Assembly (NCBI GenBank): GCA_030549335.1
Contig: CM060187.1
Span: 248,001-312,000 of the forward strand
DNA: 64,000 nt
From: Pontederia crassipes
Taxonomy: Eukaryota > Streptophyta > Magnoliopsida > Commelinales > Pontederiaceae
Reading direction: 5' to 3'
The position numbers and the translations under genes are program-made. Of the stretch, positions 1 through 12,346 are shown one piece after another. Below the pieces are notes generated by a model. The model saw only the letters and a program-made list of their open reading frames with translations, made no database searches and was not told the DNA's origin. Numbering within the stretch: position 1 is the first letter of the stretch; the number at the start of each line of letters is the position of its first letter.

Positions 1-1090
1 TTTGAGAGGAAGAATAGCTTATTCTTGCTCTTAAAAACACATTATTATCAATGGTTTTTGGTGGACAACCATCATGTTTGGAAGAACAAAGCCTTATTCT
101 ACCTATTATTTGCAAACCAAACACAAAAAAACTGAAATTCATTTGTTATTCCGAAATTGAATCTCAACAAAGGCAACAATGGTTTGATGCGCTGCCGCGA
201 TATTTCGTTGTCCCTAAAAAATTATTATCTTTTATCTTGAATTAAAGCTGAATAAAATGAAAATAAGAATCCGCCCACTGTAAAAACCTATTGGATTGCT
301 AGCTAATTTCTCTAACCATCATTTCCTTTATCCAAAAAAGAATGCTCAAGTTATTGTCTGTTGTTCATTGTGTTATTGATTTCCTTGACTCAGATTTCTC
401 GGAATTGATATATCTAAACAATTGCTTTGTGTCGAATTGGATTAGGAAAAGTATGCCTTGACTTGCTTCTGGCATACAGACTTATACATCTTTAAAGTTC
501 TAATGATAATAAACATCACTTTCGAAAAATAATAATATACATATTGATGGCCACCAAAAACCGGTAGCCATCTTTTCCGTTCTAAAAAAAAAGAGCATGC
601 CTTGACATTGGGTGGATCCAACAAACTCATTTCACCTGTAATTATACTTTGTTGTTATGCTATGAATTAGTATGATGCAAAAACCTTGTCAGCATTTTTA
701 GGGATCATATTGCGACAGGTAGGAAGATTACTTTCCAAAAGAAAGAAAGGAAAAGTGAAAGAAAATTGTTCCTAGTCTATGCCTTAAAAAAATGTTCGTA
801 GTCTAGAAGGGTTGAAGCTAGTTTCTTGTTGGACCTGTAGTTATAAATGAATTGTTACACCTTTCTCATATGGTCAACATCTTTAAGTGATGCCTGAAGC
901 AGACCAATATTTTCATTTTAGTATTGAGGAATGTCTGACTTCTATATGCTTTGCAGCTTCATGCAAATATTTTGCAACATAAATTTAGCTCGAGCAGTTG
1001 TTCATTGTCTTCATTTTTGTTCTGTGTCCACATTATACATTATTTTGGGGCTTCTTCTTGTTCTTGCGATAACCTATTGTTGTGGTTTAG
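1..1090. other. Non-coding, probably a large intron of the TOPLESS-related gene
   Basis: No exon could be recognised here on either strand. The next segment opens with a 3' splice site at 1089-1090 and continues in the middle of a TOPLESS WD40 domain, so upstream exons must lie before the window and this stretch is most simply intron. Short open frames (for example 51-245) match nothing I know. Confidence 0.5.
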
Positions 1091-3289
1091 GTTCTTAGGT
1101 TAATATACACCAACTCGGGCCATGCCATATTAGCATTAGCATCCAATGCAGTCCACAAGTTGTGGAAATGGCCTAAGAATGACCGAAATACATCAGGAAA
1201 GGTACTTGTTGGTTTCCATAAGATTTTCTTTTCCCGACTATCTTTCTATGAACATGGAACTTAACATGTCACTTTACTAGGCAACGGCAAGTGTAACACC
1301 ACAACTGTGGCAACCACCAAACAGCACATTGATGACTAATGAGATTGGTGATAGGAATGCCGAAGAAGCTGTTCACTGTTTTGCTCTGTCAAAAAATGAC
1401 TCATATGTTATGTCAGCATCAGGCGGCAAGATCTCACTTTTCAATATGATGACATTTAAGGTGACATAGCATATGCTTACAATGAAACATATACATTGAT
1501 TTAACAATTTTATGTGGTAATTGTAACTATTATATTTTCTTATCGCAGACAATGACAACTTTTATGGCCCCTCCTCCAGCAGCGACTTTTCTTGCTTTTC
1601 ATCCCCAGGACAATAACATCATTGCAATTGGCATGGATGACTCAACAATCCAAATCTACAATGTTCGCATTGATGAGGTTGGTCTTGTAGTTGAAGAAAT
1701 ATATTTATCATTTGATGAACCTTCACTTTAACATAGTTTGTTGTGATCAACTTTGTTAGGTCAAAAACATACTGAAAAAGCACCAGAAGAAGATCACTGG
1801 ACTCGCCTTTTCTAGTGTGCTAAACATCCTTGTCTCATCTGGGGCAGATGCCCATGTAAGTTAGAATATGCTTTTTCTTTTTATACTGTGGTGAATCTTG
1901 GAGAGAAACTTACATTGCAGTTTCTCCTCAGAAAGAAAAAAAATCTAAAATTGCAGTTGGTCTTCCATGCTGTTCCTAGTAATTGTAGATCTGAATATTG
2001 TTAGAATTGAAGGCAGTCACCAATTAAGCAATCACTAATTTTTTTTGAATTGTAGGTGATTTTCATCATTCCTAATGCTTTGAAACTGTAGTTATTGCGG
2101 CAGTTTGTTTTTCAGCTGATTGGAACTTAGACACCATGTAGGATATTAAATGATTGTGGATCTCTTGTAGTGTAAGTTGTAGTTCACATTTCCCATGTGA
2201 CACCGTTGCATCTTTTCATAATATGATTTAGCTGTGTGCATTTCTTGCAGACATATAATACATAGAAACTTCTGTCTCGCACTTTGGTTCATCGAAAATT
2301 GTGATAATTTTCATGATTTAATGCAGTTGTGTGCTTGGGCGTTGGACGGATGGGACCTAAAAGTTAGTACCTTCCTGCAAATGCCTTCTGGAAGAGTTCC
2401 AGGCCCTCTTGCAGAGACAAAAGTTCAATTTCACAATGATCAGACCCATTTGCTGGTGGTCCATGAAACTCAACTAGCTATATACGATGCTGCAAAACTT
2501 GAGTGCCTTCGACAGGTTAGTATAAGATTTGTCTGCCTATACACATCTGCCTTCATATCTGAAGATCCATGTAAGTTTGACAATTGATGAGGCAGAAGCT
2601 TGTCCCACATATGGTTTGGGTGCTGAAGAATAAGAGAGAGAGCCATTGCTCTTGTTTGACAGCCTGGGCTCAGTGATTCATTTTTTTTTTGGTTAGAGGA
2701 GCGTTTAATTCATGGCTTTCATCTATTCTGATGTTTGGCAGCTGGTGCATTCTTCTTTTGTCATGAATCCATACCATTTCTGGATGTCAACAATTTCGAG
2801 AGATTAATGTCAATCTGCCTTTTACTTTTCTATGTTCTCTCAACAGTGGATCGCCCAGGATGGATTGATTACACATGCAACTTATTCTTGCGATGGCCAG
2901 ATGATATATACATGTATGCACAATGGAGCTGTCAACATATTTACTGGAGCTCTTAAGTTAAGGTGTCGCATTAATCCAATGGCATACTTGAACGCTGAAC
3001 CAAGGTAAATATGTTGCTTAATTATTTATGATCACACTTTGTAACATAAATGATTGTAAATTATGGATGGATCTTTTGTATCAGTGCAACAGCATATCCA
3101 CTCGTCATTGCTGCTCACCCGTCAGAGCCCAATCAGTTTGCTCTAGGACTGGCTGATGGAACCATCCATGTATTGGAGCCCTCAGAATCCGAAAGGAAAT
3201 GGGGAACAGCACCTCCACCAGAAAGCGGCGTAAATGCTGGTTCCAGTCAGACTATTGGAAACCCGAACCCAGATCAATCATCAAGATGA
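1091..3289 (+). CDS. TPR: TOPLESS-related transcriptional corepressor, 3' part (seven exons)
   Basis: TOPLESS/TPR proteins are nuclear Groucho-like corepressors recruited by EAR-motif regulators such as Aux/IAA and JAZ-NINJA; their C-terminal half carries WD40 propellers. Seven exons keep one frame with GT-AG junctions: 1091-1201, 1281-1460, 1549-1677, 1760-1855, 2327-2515, 2847-3004 and 3085-3289, giving the last ~355 residues. Visible landmarks typical of the family are YTNSGHAILALASNAVHKLW, the SKNDSYVMSASGGKISLFNM blade, FHPQDNNIIAIGMDDSTIQI, LVSSGADAH, LLVVHETQLAIY, LRCRINPMAYL and the final SEPNQFALGLADGTIHVLEP followed by a low-complexity tail and TGA at 3287-3289. The N-terminal LisH/CTLH region is outside the window. 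Wording is closer to TPR2/TPR4-type proteins than to TPL itself, but the paralogue is not certain. I see no lesion in these exons. Confidence 0.93.
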
Positions 3290-5630
3290 AGTTAGTTGAA
3301 ACTCTGATATTATTGACAACTGACAAGTCTTCTTTGCTGCTGTGAAGAATAGTTTTCTAATACATGAGGATTAACCCAAGGCAGATTGAAGTAGATTCAT
3401 AGTAGCCGTCTATGGCCAGAAACAAATGACAGAAATGCACTAGGTGTTGGGACGTGGAAGATGGCTAATGTGAAATATCTTCATTTTCTTTCTTTGAGCT
3501 CGCTGGGTTCGCGCAATCTCTTAAAACAAGAAAAGTTGTGCCCAGAGCCTGGGGGGGAAGTTGATCGAGATGAGCTTTATTCCTAGGAGTGATTTTATTC
3601 ATTGCATTTGCGCGTTATGTTGAAATCTTATTGTAGTGGGTGTAAATGCTGTGGGCATGTCCTGTTAGTTTGTTTGTTTGGCTTATCCATTTTTAAATAT
3701 GCTTAGCCTGAGGGATTATATCTATACTATTTTGAAATAATTCGATATCAAGAGTTTTTTAGCTTCGAAATTGATTATTCTTCTTGAATTTTCTTTTTTT
3801 TTTAAAATCTATAGCAAAAGTTCAGAATGTCAAAATACATAGCATAGCAGAGTTATGGCGCAATGAGCATTTTGTAAGCGTTGTCCAACCCGTCAAATTC
3901 TATTGGATTATCTTCTAAAATTTTCTGTTTAACGTTTACTTGTCAGTCTCTTCCTTTTCTCTTTTCTCTTTTTTTTTCTTTTCACATTACACTAAAAATC
4001 ATGCAGACTATGTCATTAGTTTTCCTTGGTATATTAATTTTCATACAAAATTTTAAATTTATTTACTTTTCAACTATTTTTCTTCCATGTTTCCCACGTT
4101 TTCATTTTTCTTCACTTTTTTTCCAATAATCCGGGTGTTCATAAAATCTAGATCGGACTGGTTTTGAGGTGGTTTAACAAATTTTATTCTAAAACACTAC
4201 CTTTATGTCTCTTGTGTACACACTTACCTACTTGTTTATTTTATTTATCTTCCTTATCAAAGTCATATTTTTTTATTATATTTGAATATTGAAACAAAAA
4301 ACAAATAAATAATTCATCCTCTAATAAAGACTATTAAATAATTTATTTATTTTGTTTAAAATTTAACACCTCGTCTTATTAATAGTATCATTCTATTTTG
4401 ACTTGTAATTATAGAAATTATTAGTAAATATACATTGAAAAGTATTTTAATTGAATATATTTTTATATTAGTTTATGATCATCTGGTTCGATCATATGAG
4501 CGAAAACTTTTCCCGATAGATGTTCGGGTTTTATGATATTGCTTCATAATAATATTCTTGTTTAAAATAAACATTAAATATGGTAGATGTTTTAAGAAAT
4601 AAAATTTAACTGTTTAATGTAAGAGATCAAAATAACATATTATTACATTATAATTTAACATATTCTAATTAATTTTGTACAAATTTTATTAAATTTTATT
4701 AATAATTTAATAATATTCAAGTTCAACTGTATGATAATAAATCAATAATATACTTAATGCAATAAATACGAGTAAGAGAAAAAGTAAAACTAAAAACTAT
4801 TATTTAAAAATGGAAGTAATAGTTTAATTATAATAATTTAAAAAACATAATGTTATTTACGTTTTTACTTACACCACTTTCACATAGATCCTAACAAAAG
4901 AAAATAAAAATAACATACTTATTAATTCGTTGTTAAGGATGTTATTTTATTTGCTACGTAATTTATTTGTTGATATATGTACTATAGAAATAATAACTAC
5001 TTATATTCTCATACTAAATACATTTAAGATTGCTAATTAACGAACTCATGGACATACTACATACTACATTATTTAATGGCCAGATATCAGACAGGTATTG
5101 TGTCGGCTCATGCATGGTCGAGGAGGCTAAATGCTCCATGGCACGAACCCTTATCCACTCTTTGGTAAAATATTGATGCAAGTATTCTAACCGGCTACTA
5201 CAATTAACGCTTACTAACTCAATTTGTTCTAGTTGTTTTTTTTTTTTAAAGTTATTCCGGCGCCAGTCCTAATCGAATGGACACAAAAATCAGAACGATC
5301 CTAGTTGTCCCAATTCGACCATGACAGATAAAATAATTTAAATATAATAAAAAATTTAATATTATAATATAAACATAGTAATTATCAATTTAAGTACATA
5401 TATAATATGATAACATAGTGATGTCTAAGATATATAATTTAAGTTGTGATTTTGGAATCGAATTTAGGACTGCTAGGACCCAACAGTCCTATTTGATAGA
5501 AAAGGATCCCATGATCCCGAACCTACGCAATCCCATTATCCTATTGTGCCAACTATCATTGTGATAAAACACTCTAAGTCTTCACTAGACTCAGGCTCGC
5601 ACAAAAAAATATAAAATATAAATAATAAAA
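3290..5630. other. 3' UTR and AT-rich intergenic spacer
   Basis: The first ~400 bases after the TOPLESS-related stop are probably its 3' UTR. The rest is AT-rich and holds no coding region I can support. At about 4,132 a 'gggtgttcat' motif resembles the end of hAT-type miniature elements, but no partner end was found. Confidence 0.5.
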
Positions 5631-6170
5631 TTAAGGATTATTTGCATAATTTTTTCTTAAACTATCGCAATTTTTTTGCATTTAATCTCAAAGTACGAAT
5701 TTATTTTTTTGTATTCCTAAACTATTACGACTTTTTTACTTTAGTCCTTCCGTGTACTTTTGTTACGTCTTCCGTTACTTTTAATTTTTAATTACAAAAA
5801 GACTAAATTACCCCTCCCTCGATGACACATCAAATAATAAATATAAAAAAGGAAAAAGAAAAAAAATGGGGGAGGGTAATTTAGTCTTTTTTATAAATGA
5901 CAAATCTTTTTGTTTACCATTTTAATTCTTCCAACGATTTTTTTATATTTTATATTTATTATTTCATATTTTTCTAGAGAGAGGAGTAATTTAGTCTTTT
6001 CATAAATGAAAAGGGGTAAAAGTAATGAAAAACGTAACAGAAGTGGATGAAAAGACTAAAGTGAAAAAGTCACGATAGTTGAGAGATCTAAGAAAATAAC
6101 TTTGTAGTTTGGGGTTAGACGTGAAAAATTATGATAGTTTAAGAGAAGTTTATGAAAAATAACTTTAAAA
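5631..6170. mobile_element. Foldback / MITE-like element with long inverted repeats
   Basis: The two halves are imperfect reverse complements almost to the centre. Left blocks 'cttaaactatcgcaa', 'actttagtccttccg' and 'gactaaattaccc' recur on the other strand as the complements of 'gatagtttaagaga', 'aaaagactaaagtg' and 'gggtaatttagtc'. The symmetry centre is near 5,840. No transposase is encoded. Target duplications cannot be assigned because both flanks are AT-rich, so the superfamily is open. Confidence 0.7.
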
Positions 6171-6587
6171 TAAAAAATGATTCCATATTAAAGTATAAAA
6201 AAATACATAATTTTAATAGTAATATTATTCTTGATATATTTTTTCTCTAAAACAATAACATGATAATTAATGACCATATTTTAAAAAAATTAATTTAATT
6301 CTTAAATTGGTTAGCCTTTTTCTTTTCCCTCGGTCGACTTTTTTCATCTCAATCTCAAACTCAAACTCAAACTCAAACTCAAACTCAAACTCAACTGATG
6401 ACGACGTACTTTTAATTTATTTTCCCACCACAACTAGGAGTTGGATCAAACTCCAACCCAAATAGATCGCCTTTTGTACGTATATAATAACATAACATAA
6501 CATGATGACCCTGGTCTTCTTATTCTAACTCCGCAGCACTCGCCAACTCGGAAAAAAGACCACGTTGCAGGAGGAGTCGAATCGATC
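6171..6587 (+). promoter_or_regulatory. Upstream region of NAC1 with a candidate TATA box
   Basis: A TATA-like stretch (tatataat) at 6481-6488 lies about 100 bases before the NAC1 start codon, a normal plant spacing. A hexanucleotide microsatellite lies about 90 bases farther upstream. Function is inferred from position only. Confidence 0.4.
6354..6395. repeat. (CTCAAA)n microsatellite
   Basis: About seven units of CTCAAA in tandem, immediately upstream of the NAC1 core promoter. Copy number is likely to vary among individuals. Confidence 0.95.
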
Positions 6588-8039
6588 ATGGCCCAAGCCC
6601 AACAACAACAACAACTCTTCCACTGTCCTTTTCCAGGCTTCTTCTTCGGGCCCAGCGACAGGGAAGCGCTCGGTTACCTCGCGAGGAAGGTCCTCAGCGG
6701 TCTCCCCGCGCCCCTTGGCGTCATCCCCGAGCTCAGCGTCTACGACGTCCCGCCGTGGGAGCTCCCCGGCAACCGCATGTACTCGATCGCCGGAGAGTTC
6801 TACTGCTTCACGCGCCTCCGCCGCTCGAACCCGAAGAACGCCAGGCCGGAGCGGACCGTGGGGAGCGTCGGCAGTTGGGTGGCCTGCGGCAAGCACGTTC
6901 TCCTCAACGACGAAAGCGGCCGGATCGTCGGGCACAAGACGTTCTACAAGTACAAGGGCACGGAGGCCACGAGCGAGGCCGACGGCGCCGGCGACAAGTG
7001 GATCATGTACGAGTACCGCCTCGAGGAGGCCGCGTTCCCGACCGCCAGTCTCGAGGACGTCAAGAACGTGGTGATGTGCCTCATAAAGATATCTCCCAGG
7101 AGCGGCGCTAAGGAATATGATCCGGCCGAGGCCGTGGAACAGCAGCAGGAACCACCATTAGCTCCCGCGCCAACTTCGGCAGCGGCAGCGCCGCCGCCGT
7201 ACAAACGCAAGGTTTCAACGCCCGTGCACAGGTTGCGGCAGCCAGCGGTGCAACGCCTCCTCCATCAGTCGTTGGACGCGGCGCCACGGTCTGCGATTCC
7301 CTGGGGGCCATCGTCGTTGGCCGCGACATGTCCGCCGGCCTCGTCATCACCACTATCCGCAGAACCAGTTGCGGCGATCCCGGTCTTCCCGCCGCCAGAG
7401 GTGTTATTCCAGCAAGCTACGCTTACGCGGCCGCCGCCGGCGGCGGCGTATCCCACATTATTACAACAGCAGCAGCAGAAACGGGAAAGTATGATGGGTC
7501 AGCTTTTGGCGGCGGCGGAGGGACACGAATATGGCCGGGACGAGGATGTGGAACAGCAGCAGCCACCACCATTAGCTTCCGCGCCAAGTTCTTCAGCGGC
7601 AGCGGCGCCGTCGTACAAAGGCAAGGGCGTTTCAACCTTCGTGTACCGGATGGCGGTGGAGTCGCCAGCGGTGCAATATCTCCGTCAGTCTTCGAACGCC
7701 GCGCCGTGGCCGGCGATTTTCTCGGGGCCATCGTCTTCGGCCACTCCATGTCCGCCGGCCTCGTCGTCACGGCCCTCCCCAGCGCCAGTACCGCTTGCGA
7801 TGATCCGGGGCTTGCCGCCAGATATGTTACACCCGCAAGCTACGTGGCTGGCGGCAGATCCCACGTCGATCATACAACAGCAGCAGCAGGAACCCGAAAG
7901 CATGGTGGATCAATCGTCGGTGGCGGCGGAGAGGCCGATGCAACAGCAGCCGGAACAGCCATTGGACGAGAAGGACGACGGCGAGATCCAACGCATCCTC
8001 CAATCGGGGGATCTGAGTCCACGTCATTTCCGCCTCTGA
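6588..8039 (+). CDS. Divergent NAC-domain protein (NAC1), intronless
   Basis: Predicted plant-specific NAC transcription factor of 483 residues in a single exon. Residues ~14-170 follow the five NAC subdomains: PGFFFGPSDREALGYL for A, VIPELSVYDVPPWELPG for B, EFYCFTRLRRSNPKNARPER with GSWVACGK for C, IVGHKTFYKYKG and KWIMYEYRL for D, and a weak E (VKNVVMCLIKIS). The usual WKATG motif reads WVACG, so the lysine that normally touches DNA is valine, and LPPGFRFHPTDEEL is badly eroded; DNA binding may be changed or lost. The N-terminus has a Q run. The tail is Pro/Ala/Ser/Gln-rich, with residues 182-319 repeated as 320-456. Canonical NAC genes have introns; this one has none and is far GC-richer than its surroundings, which hints at a retrocopy origin. 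The start is set by the MAQ beginning shared with the two other copies. Confidence 0.8.
   Translation: MAQAQQQQQLFHCPFPGFFFGPSDREALGYLARKVLSGLPAPLGVIPELSVYDVPPWELPGNRMYSIAGEFYCFTRLRRSNPKNARPERTVGSVGSWVACGKHVLLNDESGRIVGHKTFYKYKGTEATSEADGAGDKWIMYEYRLEEAAFPTASLEDVKNVVMCLIKISPRSGAKEYDPAEAVEQQQEPPLAPAPTSAAAAPPPYKRKVSTPVHRLRQPAVQRLLHQSLDAAPRSAIPWGPSSLAATCPPASSSPLSAEPVAAIPVFPPPEVLFQQATLTRPPPAAAYPTLLQQQQQKRESMMGQLLAAAEGHEYGRDEDVEQQQPPPLASAPSSSAAAAPSYKGKGVSTFVYRMAVESPAVQYLRQSSNAAPWPAIFSGPSSSATPCPPASSSRPSPAPVPLAMIRGLPPDMLHPQATWLAADPTSIIQQQQQEPESMVDQSSVAAERPMQQQPEQPLDEKDDGEIQRILQSGDLSPRHFRL
7131..7955 (+). repeat. Internal direct duplication in NAC1 (two ~138-residue units)
   Basis: Unit 1 (residues 182-319) and unit 2 (320-456) share the order VEQQQ..PPLA.AP, AAAAP..YK.K, VST.V.R, PAVQ.L.QS, AAP..AI..GPSS, CPPASSS, QAT, then a QQQQQ run followed by ESM. 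The units are clearly diverged, so the duplication is not recent. No fold is predicted; the composition suggests a disordered or activation-type region. Confidence 0.8.
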
Positions 8040-9789
8040 AAACAAAGGTAGTCTCTTGTCTCCTTTACACACATTTTTCGCAGTTATTTTAAAATTTGCA
8101 AATATCTTTTAATTATTTATATAATTTTTATTTAATTTCAAACTTCTATTCTATTTTTTTACAAATATTTAAATAAACACAAAAATTAGGGGTGTAAAAA
8201 AAATCGACAAACCCAAAAAACGTAGGATACCTGAAAAAAATTAAAAATTAGGAGCCTGAATATAATTTAGAATGAATTTTAATAGATTAATATCCACCCA
8301 TTAAAATTAGAGTTCAATCCCATAGATCCATGTAGTCCATTTTTTTAAAATATAATTATTGTCTTTATATAATTAATAATTCACAAGTTATTAATTTGTT
8401 TTATTATAAATATAATAATTTTTGTATATAATTTCATATTTTCTATAGCATGATCCAACTTTAATTTGGTAAACTTAAAATTTCAGTAGTATATTTTATA
8501 TTTAAAATAAAACATTTTTATGTTAATGTTAATTTATTTATATATTTTTAGAATATAATTATATTAAATTAGGGCCCTGAAAAAAGTATTGAAAAAATTG
8601 ACCCCTAGATAGTCCGTTTTAGTTTTTTCTAAAAGAAGATATTTAGAATGATTTTTTTTAATTTGAAAAATTGATAAAACAACAAACAAATTTTTTCACC
8701 GAAAAAACTCAATCCGGTCGAACTACTTAAAGACCTACATTGAAAATAATATTTAAATATTAAAAAATATTTTACTTTAAAATTAACATAAAATAAAATA
8801 ATGTAAAAATATAGTCGAGCAATCTGACCATTCAATTTGATCCCACGCTCGACCTGTCAACTATTTATAATAATATTTTTAGCACATAATCATTCATAGT
8901 TATAAAATAATACACTAAGTAATTTCTTTAGACAATATATGTGCACTATAACCACAATTGCAGGTGTCTGTATTAATGGTTTATTGCTTTATTTTATATA
9001 TTAAACACATGAGAAAATTCTCAAAGACAACAATTTGGTCTTGAGGCTAAAAAAATATTATTATAAATTTATAGCAATTTTATTTATGAACTTTTAAAGT
9101 AAGATTTTAATCGGTAATTTCATCACAATCAGATGATGTAAACTTGAATCTCAGACGTCTATAGGTTATGTAATATTGAATTTTATTTTAATGGATTAAT
9201 TTTGATATGTGTACATTGTTAAATAATTTTCATATGTAGTTTTCGACTGGATTCTCTTATGATATTATTTTTTCTACTTTAAAACTCACTTATTCTTTCA
9301 GCTAAAATAATCTTAACTTTAATGTCTGACCCAATCGTTTTTTTTGTCATTACAGGATTACCAAGATATAAATGCCTTGCATAATGTGCCCAATTTTTTT
9401 TTGCTCGGCCATTAAAGATAATTCATTTTTAATAGGAAAGACTACAAATTACGTTTTACCAAATTAGTAGGAAGACTACAAATTACGTTTTAGTAAATTA
9501 TGATTTTGCCATAGCTCTTATGTTGAATTATATAGTGATATATGTCGTATAACATATATCCCTTTCAGTTTTTATTTTATTTTATTTATTTACATTCATA
9601 AGTGCATGCGATGCCATGATGTTTTTTTGCCATAATTGAGCATCTCTCTTTAGGAAGAAACTGTTTTCACTTTTAATTATTGAACGTGATGCTTGATTTT
9701 GGAAAATTGTTGTGACAAATAAATAAATAAATTAATTTATTCAAATTTTAATGGATTAAAAGGAATTAAAAGAGAATTTAAATATGTAG
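8040..9789. other. AT-rich spacer downstream of NAC1
   Basis: No gene, RNA or complete element recognised. The sequence 'aggggtgtaaa' near 8,187 resembles a hAT miniature-element end but has no matching partner. The rest is AT-rich, with short polypurine and T runs. Confidence 0.4.
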
Positions 9790-12341
9790 TATATAATTTA
9801 AACATTATTAATTTATAATAATTATCAAAACTAATTTATTAGTATTTAGATGTCATAAATAGGTTATTCTATTTTGAAAAGTTTAAAATTCAATTTAAAA
9901 TTACCAAGACCACAACTTCTAGTTAAATTATGTTTTCTTAAATAATTAATTATTTTCAAATCAAATTGATTTTTTTAGTTTAAATTATTTTGGACAGAAT
10001 TGAATTCATTGCTTTAATTTTTCTAAGTTAATAGATAATACATTATTTTTTAAAAATGAAATACTTTTTTTTATTATACTTGTACATTGTTTTTTAGAAA
10101 TAACATATTATTGATTTATTTTTTAAAATATTATTCATTTTAAATTATGTTTTATTATGAAAAAATATATTTAAAATAAATTATTTTTACTTATACATTA
10201 TCTATTATAAAGAAAAATATTATTTATTTTAATCATACTAAAAAAAATCTGCTTGTATAAATATGCTTATAAATTAATCCTATTTCATTTTTACTACCTT
10301 ATATAACAAAGTTATAAGACAAATTTTATTTTTATTACCTTATATAACTAATTATTATAATATAAGTTTTTATTTTGTGAAAATAAATTAGATATGTATA
10401 TATTATCTTATATAAAAATTTGACACATCATCATTGATGCTACTTTGTTTTTATCTCTCCTTATATAATAATACCTTTTGGAAAGAAAATAATATTTATT
10501 ATTTTAATCATACTCAAACAATTGAAGATTAACTTTTAAAATAATATTATATATCTGACTTTTTCATGTATTGTATATTATTAATATTGAGTTTTATATA
10601 TTGTTACCTTATGCAACAGACTTTATAAGATTAGTTTTATCTTTTAGATTTCAACTGAATTACTATTTAAATAAGAATTATTTATTTTAAACTATTTTTT
10701 AATTCCAAAAAATGAAAAATTAGTTTTAAATAAGAATTATTTTTACTTGTAATCATACTCAAATTGATATAAATGAAATATTAAACTTAATTTGAATCAA
10801 ATTAAATTATTTATTTATAAATATTTTCTTCCAAAATTAACAAATTATTTCTTTTAAATTTTGTTACCTTATATAACATACTATTATAAGACTATATATA
10901 TATTTACTTTTAATCATACTCAAATTGATAAAAGAAGAAAGATTAATCTTAATTTGAATCAAATTGAATTATTTATTTTAAATTATTTTTAAAATTTGAA
11001 AATAAAAAATTCTTACAAAATATCTTTCAGAAAGAAAATAATTTATTTTAATATACTCAAATGGATAAAAAGAAAAGGTTAATCTTAATTTGAATCAAAA
11101 TGAATTTTTATTTTATATTATTTTTAAATTCCGAAAATAACATATTATTTTTTACTTACATAATATCTTTTAGAAAGGAAATAATATTTATTTTTAATCA
11201 TATTCAAATAATTGAAAATTAAATTTTAAAATAATATTATTTATCTATCTTTATCATGTATTGTGTATTATTAATATTGAGTTTTATATATTGTTACCTT
11301 ATGCAACAAACTTTTTAAGATTAGTTTTATCTTTTAAATTTAAACTGAATTATTATTTTATCTTATTTTTTAATTTCGAAAATAAGATTAATTTTATCTT
11401 TTAGATTTAGACATTAAGTATGATAATTATTATTATTTGACACATATCGTTGTAATATTTCGCCACTTGTTGCACTACTGGCTCTTGTGCTTCTACCTCT
11501 ACCTATATATATATATATATATATATTCCAAAAATTTAAAAAATAATTTAAAATATATAATTCAATTTGAGTCATATTAAGATTAAACTTTTTTTATCAG
11601 TCTGGGTTTGATTAAAGTAAATATTATTTTCTTTCAAAATAATTTGTTATTTTCGGAATTAAAAAATAATATAAATAAAAATTTAATTTGAGTCAAATTA
11701 AGAATAATATTTTCTTTTTATCCATTTAAGTATATTAAAATAAATTATTTTCTTTCTAAATGATATTTTGTAAGTATTTTTTATTTTCAAAATTTAAAAA
11801 TAATTTACAATAAATAATTCAATTTGAGTCAAATTAAGATTAATCTTTCTTCTTTTATCAATTTGAGTATGACTAAAAGAAAATATAAATAATCTTATAT
11901 AAGGTAACAAAAGCAAAAGGAATAGTTTGTTACTTTAGGAACTAAAAATTCATAAATAAATAAATTAATTTGAGTTAAATTAAGTTTAATATTTCATTTC
12001 TATCAATTTGAGTATTATTACAAGTAAACATAGTTCCTATTTAAAAAATAATTTGTCATTTTATGGAATTAAAAAATAATTTAAAATAAATAATTTAATT
12101 TGAGTCAATTTAAGATTAGTCTTTCTTCTTTTACCAATTTGAGTATGATTAAAATGAAATAAATATTGTCCTATAATTGTTTGTTATATAAGGTAACAAA
12201 AATAAAATAAATAATTCGTTACTTTAAGAATTTAAAAATATTTTAAAAAATAGTTCAATTTGAGTAAATTAAGATTAATCTTTCATTTTTATCAATTTGA
12301 GTATTATTGCAAGTAAAAATAATTCCTGACATTATAGTATA
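9790..12341. repeat. Inverted array of AT-rich ~160-175 bp units (left part)
   Basis: Degenerate tandem units run with 'atactcaaattgat', 'cttaatttgaatcaaatt' and 'agaaagaaaataat' on the + strand to about 11,450. After a (TA)n tract at ~11,503-11,525 the same units run in the opposite orientation ('aatttgagtcaaattaag'). The first ~200 bases (9,790-9,990) are the reverse complement of 22,240-22,390, so the array forms the left arm of a large foldback whose right arm lies beyond the copia-type insertion. Confidence 0.75.
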
Positions 12342-12346
12342 ATGTA

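Noticed and set aside
2234-2587. Read-through frame spanning a TOPLESS-related exon and its introns as a separate gene
   Set aside because: Only 2,327-2,515 is coding; the flanks carry normal splice sites and are intron.
7328-8092. 254-codon open frame overlapping NAC1 in another frame
   Set aside because: It is a by-product of the GC-rich, stop-poor NAC1 sequence. It has no domain, is Gly/Ala-rich, and is not open in NAC2 or NAC3.
8187-8830. Possible hAT-type MITE starting 'aggggtgtaaa'
   Set aside because: No matching inverted terminus or target duplication could be found.
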